This document shows, in pieces, positions 1 to 12,258 of a stretch of 64,000 bases of DNA (positions are counted from its first letter, which is position 1; every line of letters starts with the position of its first letter). This DNA is from Acanthacorydalis orientalis (Eukaryota; Arthropoda; Insecta; Megaloptera; Corydalidae), in NCBI GenBank assembly GCA_034766995.1, contig CM068316.1:13697000-13760999 (forward strand). Reading direction: 5' to 3'. The notes under the pieces were generated by a model that saw nothing but the letters and a program-made list of their open reading frames with translations, ran no database searches and was not told the DNA's origin. A program made the position numbers and the translations under genes.

Positions 1-69
<69 letters not shown>
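1..69. repeat. (AT)n microsatellite at window edge
   Basis: An almost perfect AT dinucleotide array with one G interruption. It runs off the left edge of the window, so its true length is unknown. A second short AT array follows at about 113-136. Confidence 0.97.
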
Positions 70-171
70 ATGTATATTATATAGAGAACAGAGATAAAAA
101 ATTAAGCATATTCATATATATATATATATATATATTTGTTCTCTATATAAAATTACTCTTTGTGACTTCAG

Positions 172-508
172 GATAATATAGGGAAAAGGATATCCACAAA
201 TCTGATCAATGACCTCGTTTCAAAGGTGGAGGAGATGATATTATTGTACAGTATAGCCAAGAATGTGTATATAGGTGACATGTACGAAAAATATAGCCTG
301 GAATCGGCTATGACTCAAGAAACAATCACTTATATGCAAAAAGTTCAAACTTCTCTATTACAACATCTTAAAATGTTATATACTTTAACCTTTTATTTCA
401 TGATGTATTTTGCATCATTGGTATTTAAAGTTTAAAAAATTGGAAGAAACATTTAAGTACGTCCTTTCCTCATTAAATGAAAAAGAGGAACAAATACCTT
501 AGGAACTT
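172..508 (+). pseudogene. Unrecognised exon-like coding island, probably broken
   Basis: A pyrimidine-rich stretch ends in an acceptor-like AG at 170-171. From 172 a reading frame stays open to a TAA at 433-435. It begins DNIGKRISTNLINDLV and continues with KVEEMILLYSIAKN, GDMYEKYSLES and QKVQTSLLQHLK, which look like an ordinary soluble helical protein. Near 373-430 the frame becomes hydrophobic and then stops. A +1 frame from 431 reads KKLEETFKYVLSSLNEKEE before a TAG at 500-502, followed by more charged codons to about 560. This fits either two exons with a badly resolved junction or a pseudogene with a frameshift and a stop. The codon use is clearly less A/T-monotonous than the surroundings. 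I do not recognise the family. An acceptor-like site argues for an old spliced gene rather than a processed copy, but that is inference. Confidence 0.35.
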
Positions 509-943
509 AATATAGAATGCCTTAACCGTGAATTTTTTTTTGATTTCAAAAACTATACACTGAGTATACACTGAGTTAAAGAAAATAGTCTTCAATGCTA
601 TGACAGTTTTATTCTACAACTCATAAGAATGAAAATTGTTGTTTTGAAAAAAAAGAATTAAATAAACTAAAATATAGTTTTTCTTCGACTGAAGTTGTCC
701 ATTGTAAACATTATTTAATTTTCAATTAGAAATTTGTTTCATCCTAGAAAGTTAAATTTAACTTTTTTTATAATATATTATTTCTATGAATAAAGTTGTA
801 ATTATCTATGAATAAAGATATTATAATAATGTTAAATTGTATATTTTACTCTAACTACGCATAAAAAAAAACACTTATTTTCAACATTAATATAATTGTC
901 CATTTGGATTATCGTGTTTCCATAATACACATACAACAAACCT

Positions 944-944
<1 letters not shown>

Positions 945-988
<44 letters not shown>
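945..988. repeat. (AT)n microsatellite
   Basis: Uninterrupted dinucleotide array of about 44 bp, immediately left of the higher-GC island at 1013. Confidence 0.95.
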
Positions 989-993
<5 letters not shown>

Positions 994-1012
994 ATTAAAC
1001 TGAGCATTATTT

Positions 1013-1138
1013 AGGGTTTAACGGCGCGTCGACAAGTAAGGTCATTAGCGCACGCAAATTTATTGAAGAGAGAAGCATTGAATTGTTTGTACTGGACAGT
1101 TACAAAAGAGAACTTCATCTAGCAATGAATCGAAAGAG

Positions 1139-1140
<2 letters not shown>
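1013..1140 (+). repeat. Candidate dispersed arthropod repeat fragment
   Basis: This short island of normal base composition lies between two (AT)n arrays. It begins GGTTTAACGGCGCGTCGACA, soon followed by AAGGTCATTAGCGC. The order 'TTTAACG..CGTCGACA..AGGTCATTAG' resembles the start of a very common interspersed repeat that I remember from orthopteroid and hemipteran insect genomes. Beyond about 1070 the resemblance is lost. An open frame from the TAG at about 1010 to about 1126 reads plausible residues, so a broken exon is an alternative. The match is from memory only. Confidence 0.35.

Positions 1141-1142
<2 letters not shown>

Positions 1143-1204
<62 letters not shown>
1143..1204. repeat. 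(AT)n microsatellite
   Basis: Perfect array of about 60 bp, directly after the island at 1013-1140. Confidence 0.96.
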
Positions 1205-1574
1205 AATATATGAAATCAAAAACATTTATCTAATTGTCAGTAAAATACAAATAAAACAGACTTTTAGAAAGAAAGAAGATTCATTACCACGTATAGTGCA
1301 GAGCTAATTTTACTTTACTTTTCACTTTGTGTTATAGAAAATGGAAACTTAATACGGATTACTTATCACGCATCTAAGAATGAAAATTTGTTTTTTCTCT
1401 TTGTTTTTCTTATTTTTTTTTCTTTTTTATTTGTTATTGATTTGGAGATCTAAGCCAGTTGTGTTATATAACTTGTAAAACGAGGTTGTGATTTAAAAAT
1501 TTCAGTGCTTTATTGAGTATCTTCAAAACTATTTGGTGCCCATATTATTTTTATTATTTTGGTATTATTTTTTA

Positions 1575-1670
1575 AATTTTATACTGCTGGTCCCCAGCGA
1601 TCGGAGTCGCCTAAACAGAAAGATTAGTAACGGTCCTTAGGGACAGGCGCACAGTGGTCAGAAGCGCAAT
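1575..1670. other. Higher-GC island of unknown nature
   Basis: About 95 bases of near-balanced composition in an AT desert, including GGTCCCCAGCGATCGGAGTC and CGGTCCTTAGGGACAGGCGC. CGGTCCTTAGGGACAGG contains the small inverted repeat GTCC-TTA-GGAC. No long frame is open and no RNA fold or transposon end is recognised. The rest of 1205-2357 is AT-rich sequence with no gene that I can see. Confidence 0.4.
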
Positions 1671-2354
1671 AAAACTATTTTGAATAATCAAAATGACAAG
1701 GTCCCAATTATGTGAAATAACGTTTCAGTTTCCCTTTCAAACATACATTGAAGAAAATGTATTCGTTTTTTTTTTTGAATTATTAACAAACATTCAAAGA
1801 AATTTATCAAAGCGTGTTATGCGTTAGCAACACGACAAACCAAATTTGAACAATTTTACCTTGTTATAAATATTTTTCTATTTTTACAGTTCATTTATAT
1901 CTTTTGGGCCACATTCACAAATATAGAGTAGTATTTTTGACTAGATGTATTCGTTATAGAATTGCATACCTATGTAGAACAAAATAATAAAATATCTAAT
2001 GTTTTCATATTATCTCATCATAAGAAAAATACGTATTATAAATCAGTCAATATCTACGAAAAGTAATTGGACCTTCCCCTCAATCATAGAAAAATCAATA
2101 TAAGTTCAACCTCAACTTTTTTGTTGCTGAGAACATATTCACTTCATAAATTTTGCGATTAAACCCTACACTGTAGCTTAGTGTTCAACGTGTTAATAAA
2201 AATGTTTTCTTTTTTACACATGCAATTTTATATATATATATATATATATAAAATAAAAATAATACACATATCTATCAAACAACTGAAAAATTTCCAAATG
2301 TTCTGAAGTTCAATTACTGTAATTCATTTTTAAGTACATTTCCTACTGATACTG

Positions 2355-2358
<4 letters not shown>

Positions 2359-2406
<48 letters not shown>
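2359..2406. repeat. (AT)n microsatellite
   Basis: Perfect 48-bp array just upstream of the acceptor-like site at 2460. Confidence 0.96.
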
Positions 2407-2410
<4 letters not shown>

Positions 2411-2461
2411 TATTGTTTCGTGTTCATTGTCGTTAATTCCTTAAGTTTATATTGTTTTCAG

Positions 2462-2648
2462 ATGAAGAGAACGTTTTAAGATTGTAATATTTAGCAAAAA
2501 AATATCCAAATGAGATCGAATACGACATAAGAGCGACAAATGATGTCAGTTTCAAGTAAAGTGGAGATTGAATTAGGAGATGCTTAAAAAGCCATCGAGG
2601 ACCTAATTTAGCGATACAAAGAAGAAAGTTTATGATGATGTTTTCGTC
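2462..2648 (+). pseudogene. Second unrecognised exon-like coding relic
   Basis: The sequence TATTGTTTTCAG ends at 2461 and is a good splice-acceptor consensus. In one frame the next codons read DEENVLRL, a stop, then YLAKKYPNEIEYDIRATND and VSFK, another TAA, SGD, a TGA, and then IRRCLKSHRGPNLAIQRRKF. Three stops interrupt otherwise convincing protein-like sequence with charged and aromatic residues. SGD-stop-IRR suggests a lost tryptophan codon, TGG to TGA. I read it as a decayed exon or a decayed element ORF. The island at 172 lies on the same strand 2 kb upstream and could belong to the same dead gene. Family not recognised. Confidence 0.35.
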
Positions 2649-2649
2649 C

Positions 2650-2650
<1 letters not shown>

Positions 2651-2684
<34 letters not shown>

Positions 2685-2854
2685 TATACGTTACGTATTT
2701 TAAAATAATTCTTTGAATTACATCGTAATAGAATTTATTTGTTTTATCATTAAAAAGAATTTAAATTTATTATTTATAAATTATGAGTAATTGAATATAT
2801 ATATATATATATATACAATTATATATATATACTCGTATATATATATATGTTTAT
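2651..2854. repeat. Clustered short AT arrays
   Basis: Several AT runs with G or C interruptions, at 2651-2684, 2797-2814 and 2821-2848, separated by AT-rich unique sequence. Confidence 0.85.
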
Positions 2855-4280
2855 TAGTGACTAATAAAATTAAAAGACCAAAAAAGACAGCTTTTCAAAA
2901 GAAACAAATATTGATTTCATTATAAATAACAAGAAGGTGAAGTCTAAACCATAAAAGTTCATTTGATCTTTTAAATGATTAATTTCATCTATAATCTATT
3001 TAATTTTCCTAATTTTCAGATCACATAAAATGTGGAATGCAGTAATAAAACAATTATTGAAGTCCATTAAAACACAATTATAATTATACTATATATATAT
3101 ATATAATGTACTAGTATAAATCTAATAAAAAAAAACAGAATCTATCATAGTAGTCACCAAAATATTTGTTATAATTTAAAAAATATAATTTTATTTTTAA
3201 AAATTTTACTATAAAAACATGTAAATAGTAAACAGGATTTCAATTAATGTATGAATTGTACAATAAAATATGAATAATTGTATGTAAATAAATACAGACG
3301 TTTATTATTTAAAAATTCATAATCTTAATTACCTGTGCATTTATTATATTTCATAATATATAAAATAAGTTTATACATGAGCTATATTTTTGCTAAAATA
3401 AATACTTTATGCATAGTTCATTTAAGTAAACAGAGAGTCTATAACGTACTATTTAAAGTATATTTCCTTAAGGGTTTGTTTAGCGACACACAAACACTTT
3501 TGTGTGGCTTCTTTGAGACGAAAATCGATTTTCCTTTTTCAGTGATGAGGGCATATTTTACTTAAATGTCTAAGACATTCTGTACATATAGGTTTTATTA
3601 TGACAGATTAAAATTTTTTACAAATCTTTTGTAAATATCAATATTCTTCAATTAAAAAGTCAATTTTATAAAGTGCAATCAAATAATTGAATATTTTGAA
3701 AATATATTAATTGTTTATGTAATTAAAAAAAATATATTTATAAATATTATTTATAGTTTAGAATTTATTTATGAGTACATTATTTAATACTATATTTTAA
3801 AAATAAGAATGAACTTTACAACATTGAATAATGTATACAAAACAGTAACTCGTTTTAATATTATTTTTTAGTTTAATTTTAAATATATACATATACACGA
3901 GTGTATATGACTGTACATATCGATATATGAATATAAATGTACGTATATAAATAATGCAAAATAACCGAAACTATTTGCATGCTTATTTGATATGAAAGAC
4001 TTGAAAATACAAACTAAAGAATAATATACAATATGCCATTTTGTTTATTTTTCTTAGATTGTTTAACAGTAAAATATAGTGTAGATATTTAAATGGCGAG
4101 GAAAAAGTAAGAAATATACGTAGGTTTTAAATGTAAATACTTGGAAAATGGGTATTCAATGTCTGAAAAATGGTTGGTTATTATTTTTATACTTTCATGA
4201 ATTTCACATCTGTTTAGTGTATATGTCTTGAGTATACGTATATATATTGTTATAATGTACTATTATATATACTGTATATT

Positions 4281-4282
<2 letters not shown>
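2855..4282. other. AT-rich desert, nothing recognised
   Basis: The only open frame of note, at 3335-3565, has no recognisable domain. It looks like chance openness in AT-rich DNA. Confidence 0.6.

Positions 4283-4343
<61 letters not shown>
4283..4343. repeat. (AT)n microsatellite
   Basis: About 60 bp, perfect apart from its left edge. Confidence 0.96.
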
Positions 4344-4347
<4 letters not shown>

Positions 4348-4518
4348 TAATACCTTTTATACCTTTGTACATTTAAAATTACGTTTTATTAACTTATAAA
4401 AATTAAGGGTTGCAAAAATCAAGGTAAATCTTTGTTTTAAATAAAATCAACTATAGAAAATTAGAGTAATTTAATACATCCTGATTTTTTTTTAATACAC
4501 CTTATATTTAATGGATTC

Positions 4519-4519
<1 letters not shown>

Positions 4520-4566
<47 letters not shown>
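4520..4566. repeat. (AT)n microsatellite
   Basis: About 46 bp, perfect. Confidence 0.96.
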
Positions 4567-4569
<3 letters not shown>

Positions 4570-5789
4570 TCCTCTTTATATTATTATTAATTTAAAAATA
4601 ATATAACAATCCTCAGTTATATTTATTATTATTATAATATATATATATATGCACATACATACATATCTTTTGTATCTCTGCGTTGAGTATACATATAAAA
4701 AGCTTTTATATTTTGACAGTAAATATATTTTTTACAAATGTACACATTTTGAAAGTTATTATTTCAGAAAAAAATATAAGTAGCAAAAAATAAAATTGAA
4801 AGTTTTGTAATAAAATTCAAATATAGCTAATAATAATTTAGAGAACTAGAGTATTACAACACATATAATTGACTAAAATATATATATATATAATTTCTCT
4901 GTATATTATTAAATCTGTATTATCATTATTATTACACCTGAAGGTAATATTATAATTCTCAGGTTTATTTATTTTATAAATTTCTTTATGAATAAGTCAT
5001 AATTAATTGTTTACTATTTTTAAAATTATCCAAACTAATATTCAATGATACTTTTTACTGCAAATTTATTATAACAATATTGTATAAAATTGTTTTTAAA
5101 TCCAAAAAATTGATCATAATTCTAGTATGCTAACCTAACTTAAACTATTTTATAATAATGAAGTTATATTATTTTTTTATAATTATAAATAACTATAAAA
5201 ACCATCAGCTTAATTTATTTTATACATTCTTTTATATATTACAAATAACATTTTACTAATAAAAAAATCTTTCAAACTAACATCGAAAGACGATTTTTAA
5301 ATAAAACGTTATTGAAAAGAATATTGCATAAAACTGTGTTCAAATCCATAAAATTGTTCCGTACTCTACTAAGCTAATAACTCAATATAAACAGTTTTTA
5401 TAATTATGAAGATTTATATTTTTTTTAAAAATGTACACATGTTCGAATATTAACATTTTTAGTCTTAGAATATATAACATAAATTGCTCTGGTACTGCTG
5501 ATATGATATATGATATCTAGTATGTTATTGCTATGAAAACGAGAGCTCGCCATCGAAATGAGCATAAACAAGAATCAAATATAATTTATATTTAAATAAT
5601 CATTGAACATTTTTGACGAGTAACAAAATAATTTAGAAATTGTATTTATAAACAGTATCAGAATTATATTAAAACAATTATATTATTTTAAGAAAAAAAA
5701 GATATTTTGAACCAAAATCAGTGTTTATTTAATTACTACAATTAATTATTCACTTTTTTGAGTAACTTATTTGGAAGTAGTTCTTAAAA
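4567..5789. other. AT-rich desert, nothing recognised
   Basis: Short AT runs lie at 4638 and 4879. Otherwise this is low-complexity A/T sequence without coding or transposon signals. Confidence 0.6.
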
Positions 5790-5796
5790 ATGTTTA

Positions 5797-5828
<32 letters not shown>

Positions 5829-5895
5829 CTATATATATCTATATATATCTATATATATATATACATACATATACATATATCTATATATAAAAATA

Positions 5896-5948
<53 letters not shown>

Positions 5949-6064
5949 ATATATATCTATATATGTATCTATATCTATATATATATATATATACGAGATA
6001 TATATATATATATATATATATAAATGTATATATATCTATATTTATATATCTATATATCTATATA

Positions 6065-6118
<54 letters not shown>
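5790..6118. repeat. Complex AT array with TATATC units
   Basis: A 330-bp array in which (AT)n is interspersed with ATC hexamer-like units (TATATC, ATATCT), for example near 5829-5850, 5945-5970 and 6034-6070. It encodes artefactual Tyr-Ile polymers in several frames on the plus strand. The regular spacing of the C interruptions suggests expansion of interrupted units rather than simple slippage. Confidence 0.95.
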
Positions 6119-6120
<2 letters not shown>

Positions 6121-6159
6121 AATGTTCCATAAAATATAAAAAAATGAACAAAGGAATGT

Positions 6160-6232
6160 ACGCAATATTGTATGAAATATTGTACAAAATATTGTACAAA
6201 ATAATTAACAAATTATTGTAAAAAATATTATA
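6160..6232. repeat. Short tandem repeat of AATATTGTACAA
   Basis: Three consecutive 13-14-bp units of the type AATATTGTAYGA/AATATTGTACAA (6166-6205), followed by two more decayed units. The core TTGTACAA is itself palindromic. Confidence 0.7.
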
Positions 6233-6410
6233 CAGAAAACATGAAGGGATTTCGTGTTAAATTACTAAGGGGTTCTGACCCCTAGTATTAATAAAAGAAA
6301 ATATTTATTTTTTATGTAGTTAGGTACTTAACTTAGTAATTTATTTTATGAAATTAGAAGGCTACTATGTATGATACAATAAAAGGAACGAAAATATAAG
6401 TCAATGTTTG

Positions 6411-6413
<3 letters not shown>

Positions 6414-6481
<68 letters not shown>
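6414..6481. repeat. (AT)n microsatellite
   Basis: 68-bp perfect array followed by a short (AC)n edge. Confidence 0.97.
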
Positions 6482-6492
<11 letters not shown>

Positions 6493-6753
6493 TACTTACA
6501 TTCAGAAGTGCTATTTCTGTGTATATATGTAAGTTTCTAAAATAAGCCCGTCCGCAGAGTGTGTTTTATCTTATTTCCTTTCTTTTACCTTATTTTGTGC
6601 AAATGTGTATCTATTAGATATTATTTAAATTCAACAATGTTACTCCCTTCATCTTTCCATATATTTTATTAAGTTATATAATCCATATACATATTTATGA
6701 GCCACGTTCACTTTCTCTTTCTTTATTATATCAAACTACGATCCGTATCAAAC

Positions 6754-6756
<3 letters not shown>

Positions 6757-6826
<70 letters not shown>

Positions 6827-6895
6827 AATATATAATAAAATAAATATATATATAAATATATATATAAATATATATTTATATATATATAATAATAT
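6757..6895. repeat. AT array with TTTATA/AAATAT units
   Basis: The left half carries TATTTATA interruptions and the right half carries AAATATAT interruptions. The block is therefore roughly self-complementary and could form a cruciform. Confidence 0.85.
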
Positions 6896-6959
6896 GAAAA
6901 AAAAAACATGAAAAATCTGTCAAATTAGGTTATTCGAAGACTAAATACAATTCATTATT

Positions 6960-7051
6960 AATGGACTTGTATATTGTGACGAAAAAGCACACTGTCAAGC
7001 ATTGTAATTCGAACTGACACATTTGCGTCACATTATTCGAGAATGTCCATT
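6960..7051. repeat. Imperfect inverted repeat, MITE-like
   Basis: The left arm, 6960-6981, starts AATGGAC and ends ATTGTGACG. The right arm, 7026-7051, starts CGTCACATTATT and ends GTCCATT. The arms are complementary with a few mismatches and a small length difference, around a 44-bp centre. No target duplication is evident. It may be the core of a short foldback element or a chance palindrome. Confidence 0.45.
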
Positions 7052-7305
7052 GTATATAACGGTCCATCTAGACAAACATTTTTCGGGGAGTAAATTTTCA
7101 CTCTGAGTGACGTGTGTGATTAATGCATATTATATATAAAATATATGTTTCGGATAGCATTAAGAAGTATTTTTTAATGGAATACGGTGTGTAAATAATT
7201 ATACTTTTTCGTAATAAAATTTATTACGATTTCTGAGTATTTGGAATTATTTGTTTAAAATTTAATAATACTGTGAAATTATAATCTCTATATACTATTA
7301 ATTAA

Positions 7306-7307
<2 letters not shown>

Positions 7308-7340
<33 letters not shown>

Positions 7341-8109
7341 CTATAACTTTTATATTTGGTCTGTTTTATTAAATATATCAAACATTAAATTTTACCTTTT
7401 ACTATACATGAACCCTAATTAAAACCATAATATCTTGTTTGTAACAAATAGGTTCTCTATTCAGTACATGAAAAACACATGTTTATTAATAATAGTGGAT
7501 TTTGTTGTTTTGATCTCGTGTTTATAACATATTTACATTTTGTACCCTTTCTTATTCAACTTATGAATTCATTGTTCTGGCAAAATTTATTTACGCACGA
7601 ACAATGTTTTGGTTATAATGAATAAACTCACGTTAGGTAATATTCGTTCATGTTATTCTTGTACTTTTAAACAAAAAAAATATACAGGAGAATACAAACT
7701 ATAAGAATGATTTATTTATATATGTGTATAAAGAAATCTTTCATTTTCAACAAATAGAAAAAAATGGCAAACTATATATGTAACATCTAGTTAAATATAT
7801 TATTAGTCTGGTTACTGTGTAAAAAGTATTTATTGAGGATTATGACAGATTGTGAAATTTTATGAAGTCGAGTCAAATTATCTGCTTTTGTTTGTGTTAT
7901 GAAAGTGTTATTTTTTAAAATATGTTAAATGAAGTTATACAATTAAAGGACTTGAAAAAATTAATAATATGATTCATTTTATGAAAAATAAATTGACAAT
8001 TTTAAGATAAGTCTCGTTTTTAGGATAGTAATTTTTTAATGTAATTCATACTCAACAGTTGATTAAACGAGGAGAAATTGGGAATAAATGAAGAAATATT
8101 TGTGAACTG

Positions 8110-8145
<36 letters not shown>

Positions 8146-8438
8146 TACACACAAAAAAATATATTAAAAAATATATTTGTTGTTAAATTTAATGTAAAAA
8201 TAAAGTAATTTTTAATAAATAAAATTTTTTTTCTTAAAATTTTAATGTATAAAATTTAATTTTTAGATTATCATTCAATAATATTACACACATATATATA
8301 TATATATATACACAGACACAGAGAGAGAGATAGATAGATAGAAGTAATTTTTAAAATATATCTAGATTTAATTTTTAATATGAATGAAGAAAAGTATTAT
8401 AAAAATATATTAAAATAATAGAAGTGAGTTAAATGTAT

Positions 8439-8486
<48 letters not shown>

Positions 8487-8945
8487 ACACACTTGTGTAA
8501 GGTTTAAATAGAATATCTGTTAACTGAAAATTTTAGTTTTAAATCAATATTCAAACGAGGCTTAATGCAAGGATTAAAGATCAAAGTGAAAAAGATATAT
8601 CACCTAACAATATGCGTGCTCTTGACATAAATATTTTAGATAAGGGATTTAGAATTGTGATATGAGGATAATATATTTGACATATTATTAGTATAAATTA
8701 GACTGTTTGTTATTTAGAACATCATTATTATTCAGGACATGTTGATCATAAATCATTTTATTAATTGATATAATTGTTAATATGCATTTCATATGTCACT
8801 GAGTTTAATATCTTATTGTATATAAATGTTATAATTATTCTCTAAGTATATTATTATACACATGTTCATTTTATATCGAAATGTCATTTGATACAAATGA
8901 TAACTTTAAAAATATATTTGCTATCAGCAAATGTGTGTTTATAAA

Positions 8946-8997
<52 letters not shown>

Positions 8998-9615
8998 ATA
9001 TATATATATAGATTCTTTTTCAAAAATGTCATTGTTTATATAAATTATTTTTTTTAAAAAATGTCCGGTTAATGAAGTAAAATAAAAGGTATGTTTTAGA
9101 TCAGTTTTTATATCTTTATAATTTATTGCGTTTGTTTCGTTATTAAAATATTCGAAACCAGAATCTTTATTGTTACTTTCAAGGAAAGTAATTTCAATTC
9201 AACGACAAGAAAAACAAGATTATAGATAATTTACACATGTAAGATTTAGTAATACCAGTAGTCATTGGCGGGAGAATACAAAGAAAATATATATAAAATC
9301 TCATATTATGTAAGGGATTTTAGAAGCGAACAGTGAAGGTACTAAAGAAAATTTGAAATGATGTTATAATTGGTGACATGAAATCCATGGGTTTAATAAT
9401 TTTTGTAGATTAATACCTATAAAAAAATTTCCATTAAAATTAACATTTTTTTTTCTTCTTATATTCCTCTAAACTTCTAAGGAGGATAGAGGGTTAACCA
9501 CATTTTTTTCTATCTGTTATTTGCTATATTTATGTATCCTAAAGAGTTATCGGACCAAGTCTATTTTCAACAAATAACTATGGAGAAAGACGGGAAAAGA
9601 AAGGATAGACATCGA
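7308..9615. other. Microsatellite-rich AT desert
   Basis: AT arrays lie at 7308-7339, 8113-8142, 8442-8483 and 8948-9010. Between them no coding frame, RNA gene or transposon end is recognised. Confidence 0.6.
8286..8341. repeat. Compound (AT)n(AC)(GA)n(GATA)n array
   Basis: AT dinucleotides pass into ACAGACAC, then GAGAGAGA, then three GATA units. It is one of the loci in which AT is followed by GA on the plus strand. Confidence 0.9.
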
Positions 9616-9616
9616 A

Positions 9617-9784
9617 ATTCTAAGACGAAAATGACAATGAAACGGCCACACTCTCAGGAAGGAGTATGATAACATCGCTCGATAAGCTATGGAACGGAAT
9701 CCTGTGGGAAAGTCAGGAAAGCGCCGAATTGGTCGTTCTACACATACATGGAGACAGACAGTGAATAGTGAAGCGGTGTCTTAA
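9617..9784 (+). pseudogene. LINE reverse-transcriptase C-terminal relic
   Basis: One frame reads ILRRK*Q*NGHTLRKEYD, then NIAR*AMERNPVGKSGKRR, then IGRSTHTWRQTVNSEA. This is the C-terminal tail typical of non-LTR retrotransposon proteins: the 'RRWRWIGHTLRK' segment, then 'ARQAL.WNP.GKR.RGRP..TWRR.VE.E'. The two TGA codons sit exactly where the family has tryptophan (TGG to TGA), and the TAA sits where it has glutamine (CAA to TAA). Decay is therefore by transitions in an otherwise intact 55-codon stretch. No reverse-transcriptase core lies upstream, so the insertion was 5'-truncated or has been eroded. The exact LINE clade is not assigned. Confidence 0.75.
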
Positions 9785-10246
9785 AATAAAGCATGGCTCT
9801 AGTTTGAAAATAAACATAATAAAATTAATCTAAAATCACAATTTTACTTTTGATAATGTTCATAATAGATGCTCAATAATTTGTTTAGTTAAACTTGAAA
9901 TTAACCAATATTTACAAAATTATTTAATAATGTCTTGTAAAATGAACCAAATTTGTTGGTAAAAGAAATGTTATGAAATAAAAATTACATTTTTTAAGAT
10001 AATACCGAATTAGTGATTTAAAAAAATAATTGTAACGAGATAAAAACCATTTTTTTTTAAAAAAAAACATTTTTTAAAATTAATAGTTTTAAATTTACAG
10101 AAAAAAAATTCATTGGTTTTACTTTCAAGTTTATAACTTAAAATCTTCTCATTATAAATTTATTTATAAATAATATTTTTAAAAACATTTTTTACTTTCT
10201 TATATAATGTATATAAATTAGCAATCACATTGTGGAACATTGAAAG

Positions 10247-10249
<3 letters not shown>

Positions 10250-10297
<48 letters not shown>
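10250..10297. repeat. (AT)n microsatellite
   Basis: 48-bp perfect array. A related array with a CATA edge follows at 10472-10514. Confidence 0.95.
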
Positions 10298-10300
<3 letters not shown>

Positions 10301-10461
10301 ATTATATTGTCATTGTTTTCATTTAAGGATATTTTAATTTGAGGATTACAATCTAGCAAAGATCAGATACATAAACATTTATGGTTTGTTTAGATAATTA
10401 AAAGTACCAGCTCTTAGTAGATTTCCCTGCGGTGCTTTTAGCCGAAATATTCTATTTTGTT

Positions 10462-10517
<56 letters not shown>

Positions 10518-10907
10518 TTATTTATGTATGTTCATACACAGGCATATACGTGTCTACTTATTACAATAATAGGATTAGGTATACCTCATTTCTGAGCTTT
10601 CTTAGAATAAAGTACTATTATGTTATAATATTGTATAATGAGATTTATGTTTTTGTAACTAACAAAATGTATAAAAATAGAAAATAATAACACGTTAATT
10701 CGCACGTTCTTTTCATAAACTAAAATTTATTACCTTTGCGAAGAAAAGCATTAATATATTGACACTTTAATTATTTTATACTTTATCAAATGTTAATTAA
10801 ATGACTTATTTTTCTATTTATATGATTTCAATTAAATTTTATCATATACAATTACAACTTGAAATTACTTTCGAGAAATTTATAATGTCCTTATTTTATT
10901 GTACAAT

Positions 10908-10937
10908 AATATATATATATATAGAGAGAGAGAGAGA
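10908..10937. repeat. Compound (AT)n(GA)n array
   Basis: Short AT run joined directly to seven GA dinucleotides on the plus strand. Confidence 0.9.
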
Positions 10938-11278
10938 CTCGAAATTTGTTATGTGCTTTCTTTCATGATGAACTTTGAAAAAAAATATTATTCAAGCAAA
11001 TTGTCAAGTTCACAATTGTTATCGATTTTCAAATGAAAAAACCGCGATTTTATGATTTTTGGAAGACAGTAATTTTTTTCTAATGAAAGAAAGAGTTATA
11101 AATTCAGTCTTATTAGAAAAACATTAGTGATCTTTAAATATATCATCAAAAAGATAGAGCTCTGAGACTATAATTTATTTGGAAAACAAATGGATTCCTA
11201 AGCCTTTGCCTGGCTTCAAAGGGTTAATTAAAAAAGGGAAAAACTTTTTAGTTGTATATTTTAGTCTTTAACTTATAA

Positions 11279-11282
<4 letters not shown>

Positions 11283-11317
<35 letters not shown>
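11283..11317. repeat. (AT)n microsatellite
   Basis: 35-bp perfect array. Confidence 0.93.
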
Positions 11318-11323
<6 letters not shown>

Positions 11324-12198
11324 TAATATAGAAAAAATGATATTTTTAAAATAAGAAGAAAATGATCGCATCAACGCACTAATTATTTTGAAATATATCT
11401 GATACAAAATGTAGACAATTCAATTTATATTATTAAATAAGTAAGGATATAGTTTCGTTTATTGAATATTTGCACATTTTAAGGTGATTAACACTTGTTA
11501 CCTCCTCAACGTATTGAAGTAAAGGACATAACTAAACTATTCACGTGTACAAACAGCAACTTGTGCTTCTGTTAATGAAGACAAATATTTGTCAGACATT
11601 AGTGACTGATGTGGGGCTAGTAAATACATGATTGTCAGTCACCAGTATCTGATGCGATCTAACAAAATAATTAACTGTAAGCCACACGTGAATGATATAT
11701 GGTTTAAAATATTAAAATTGATGTCACGTTTATAGTTTTTTTTTTTCATTACACATTTTGCACGCAATCTAAGCAACCACAATATCTTTCATTTCAAATC
11801 TAGTATATATATATATATATATACATACACATTCGCACATAGTTCCACGTGTAATATAAATACACATTGTCTTTGTGAACAAGTAATATATAATGTAGAC
11901 TAAAACAAATATCGTAGACATTAATTTAGACATATAAAGAGACTAAAATAAGAGTTATACGCGAACTGAAAGTTAATTCTCGTATAAAAGAACAAAGTGA
12001 AGATAAAGACACTACCATGTTTACCATATATAGAGTTTAAATGAAAAAGAATGAGACAAAACAAACGGGATACATCGTACAATGCGTAGATTTGGAAAAT
12101 AAGTTTCCAACGACCTTCGTTAGTTACCACATATCTGCTATGTTTGCTTTTCACTAACGAATTAGTAACGAACCGTTGTACGAAACTATTCGCTATGC

Positions 12199-12200
<2 letters not shown>

Positions 12201-12255
<55 letters not shown>
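12201..12255. repeat. (AT)n microsatellite
   Basis: 55-bp perfect array. Confidence 0.96.

Positions 12256-12258
<3 letters not shown>

Noticed and set aside
5790..6221. Long open frames encoding Tyr-Ile polymers here and at many other AT arrays (for example 18963-19349, 24605-24970, 29359-29831, 39726-39992, 52020-52293)
   Set aside because: An AT array has no stop in any frame, so it is always open on both strands. These are microsatellite artefacts, not proteins.
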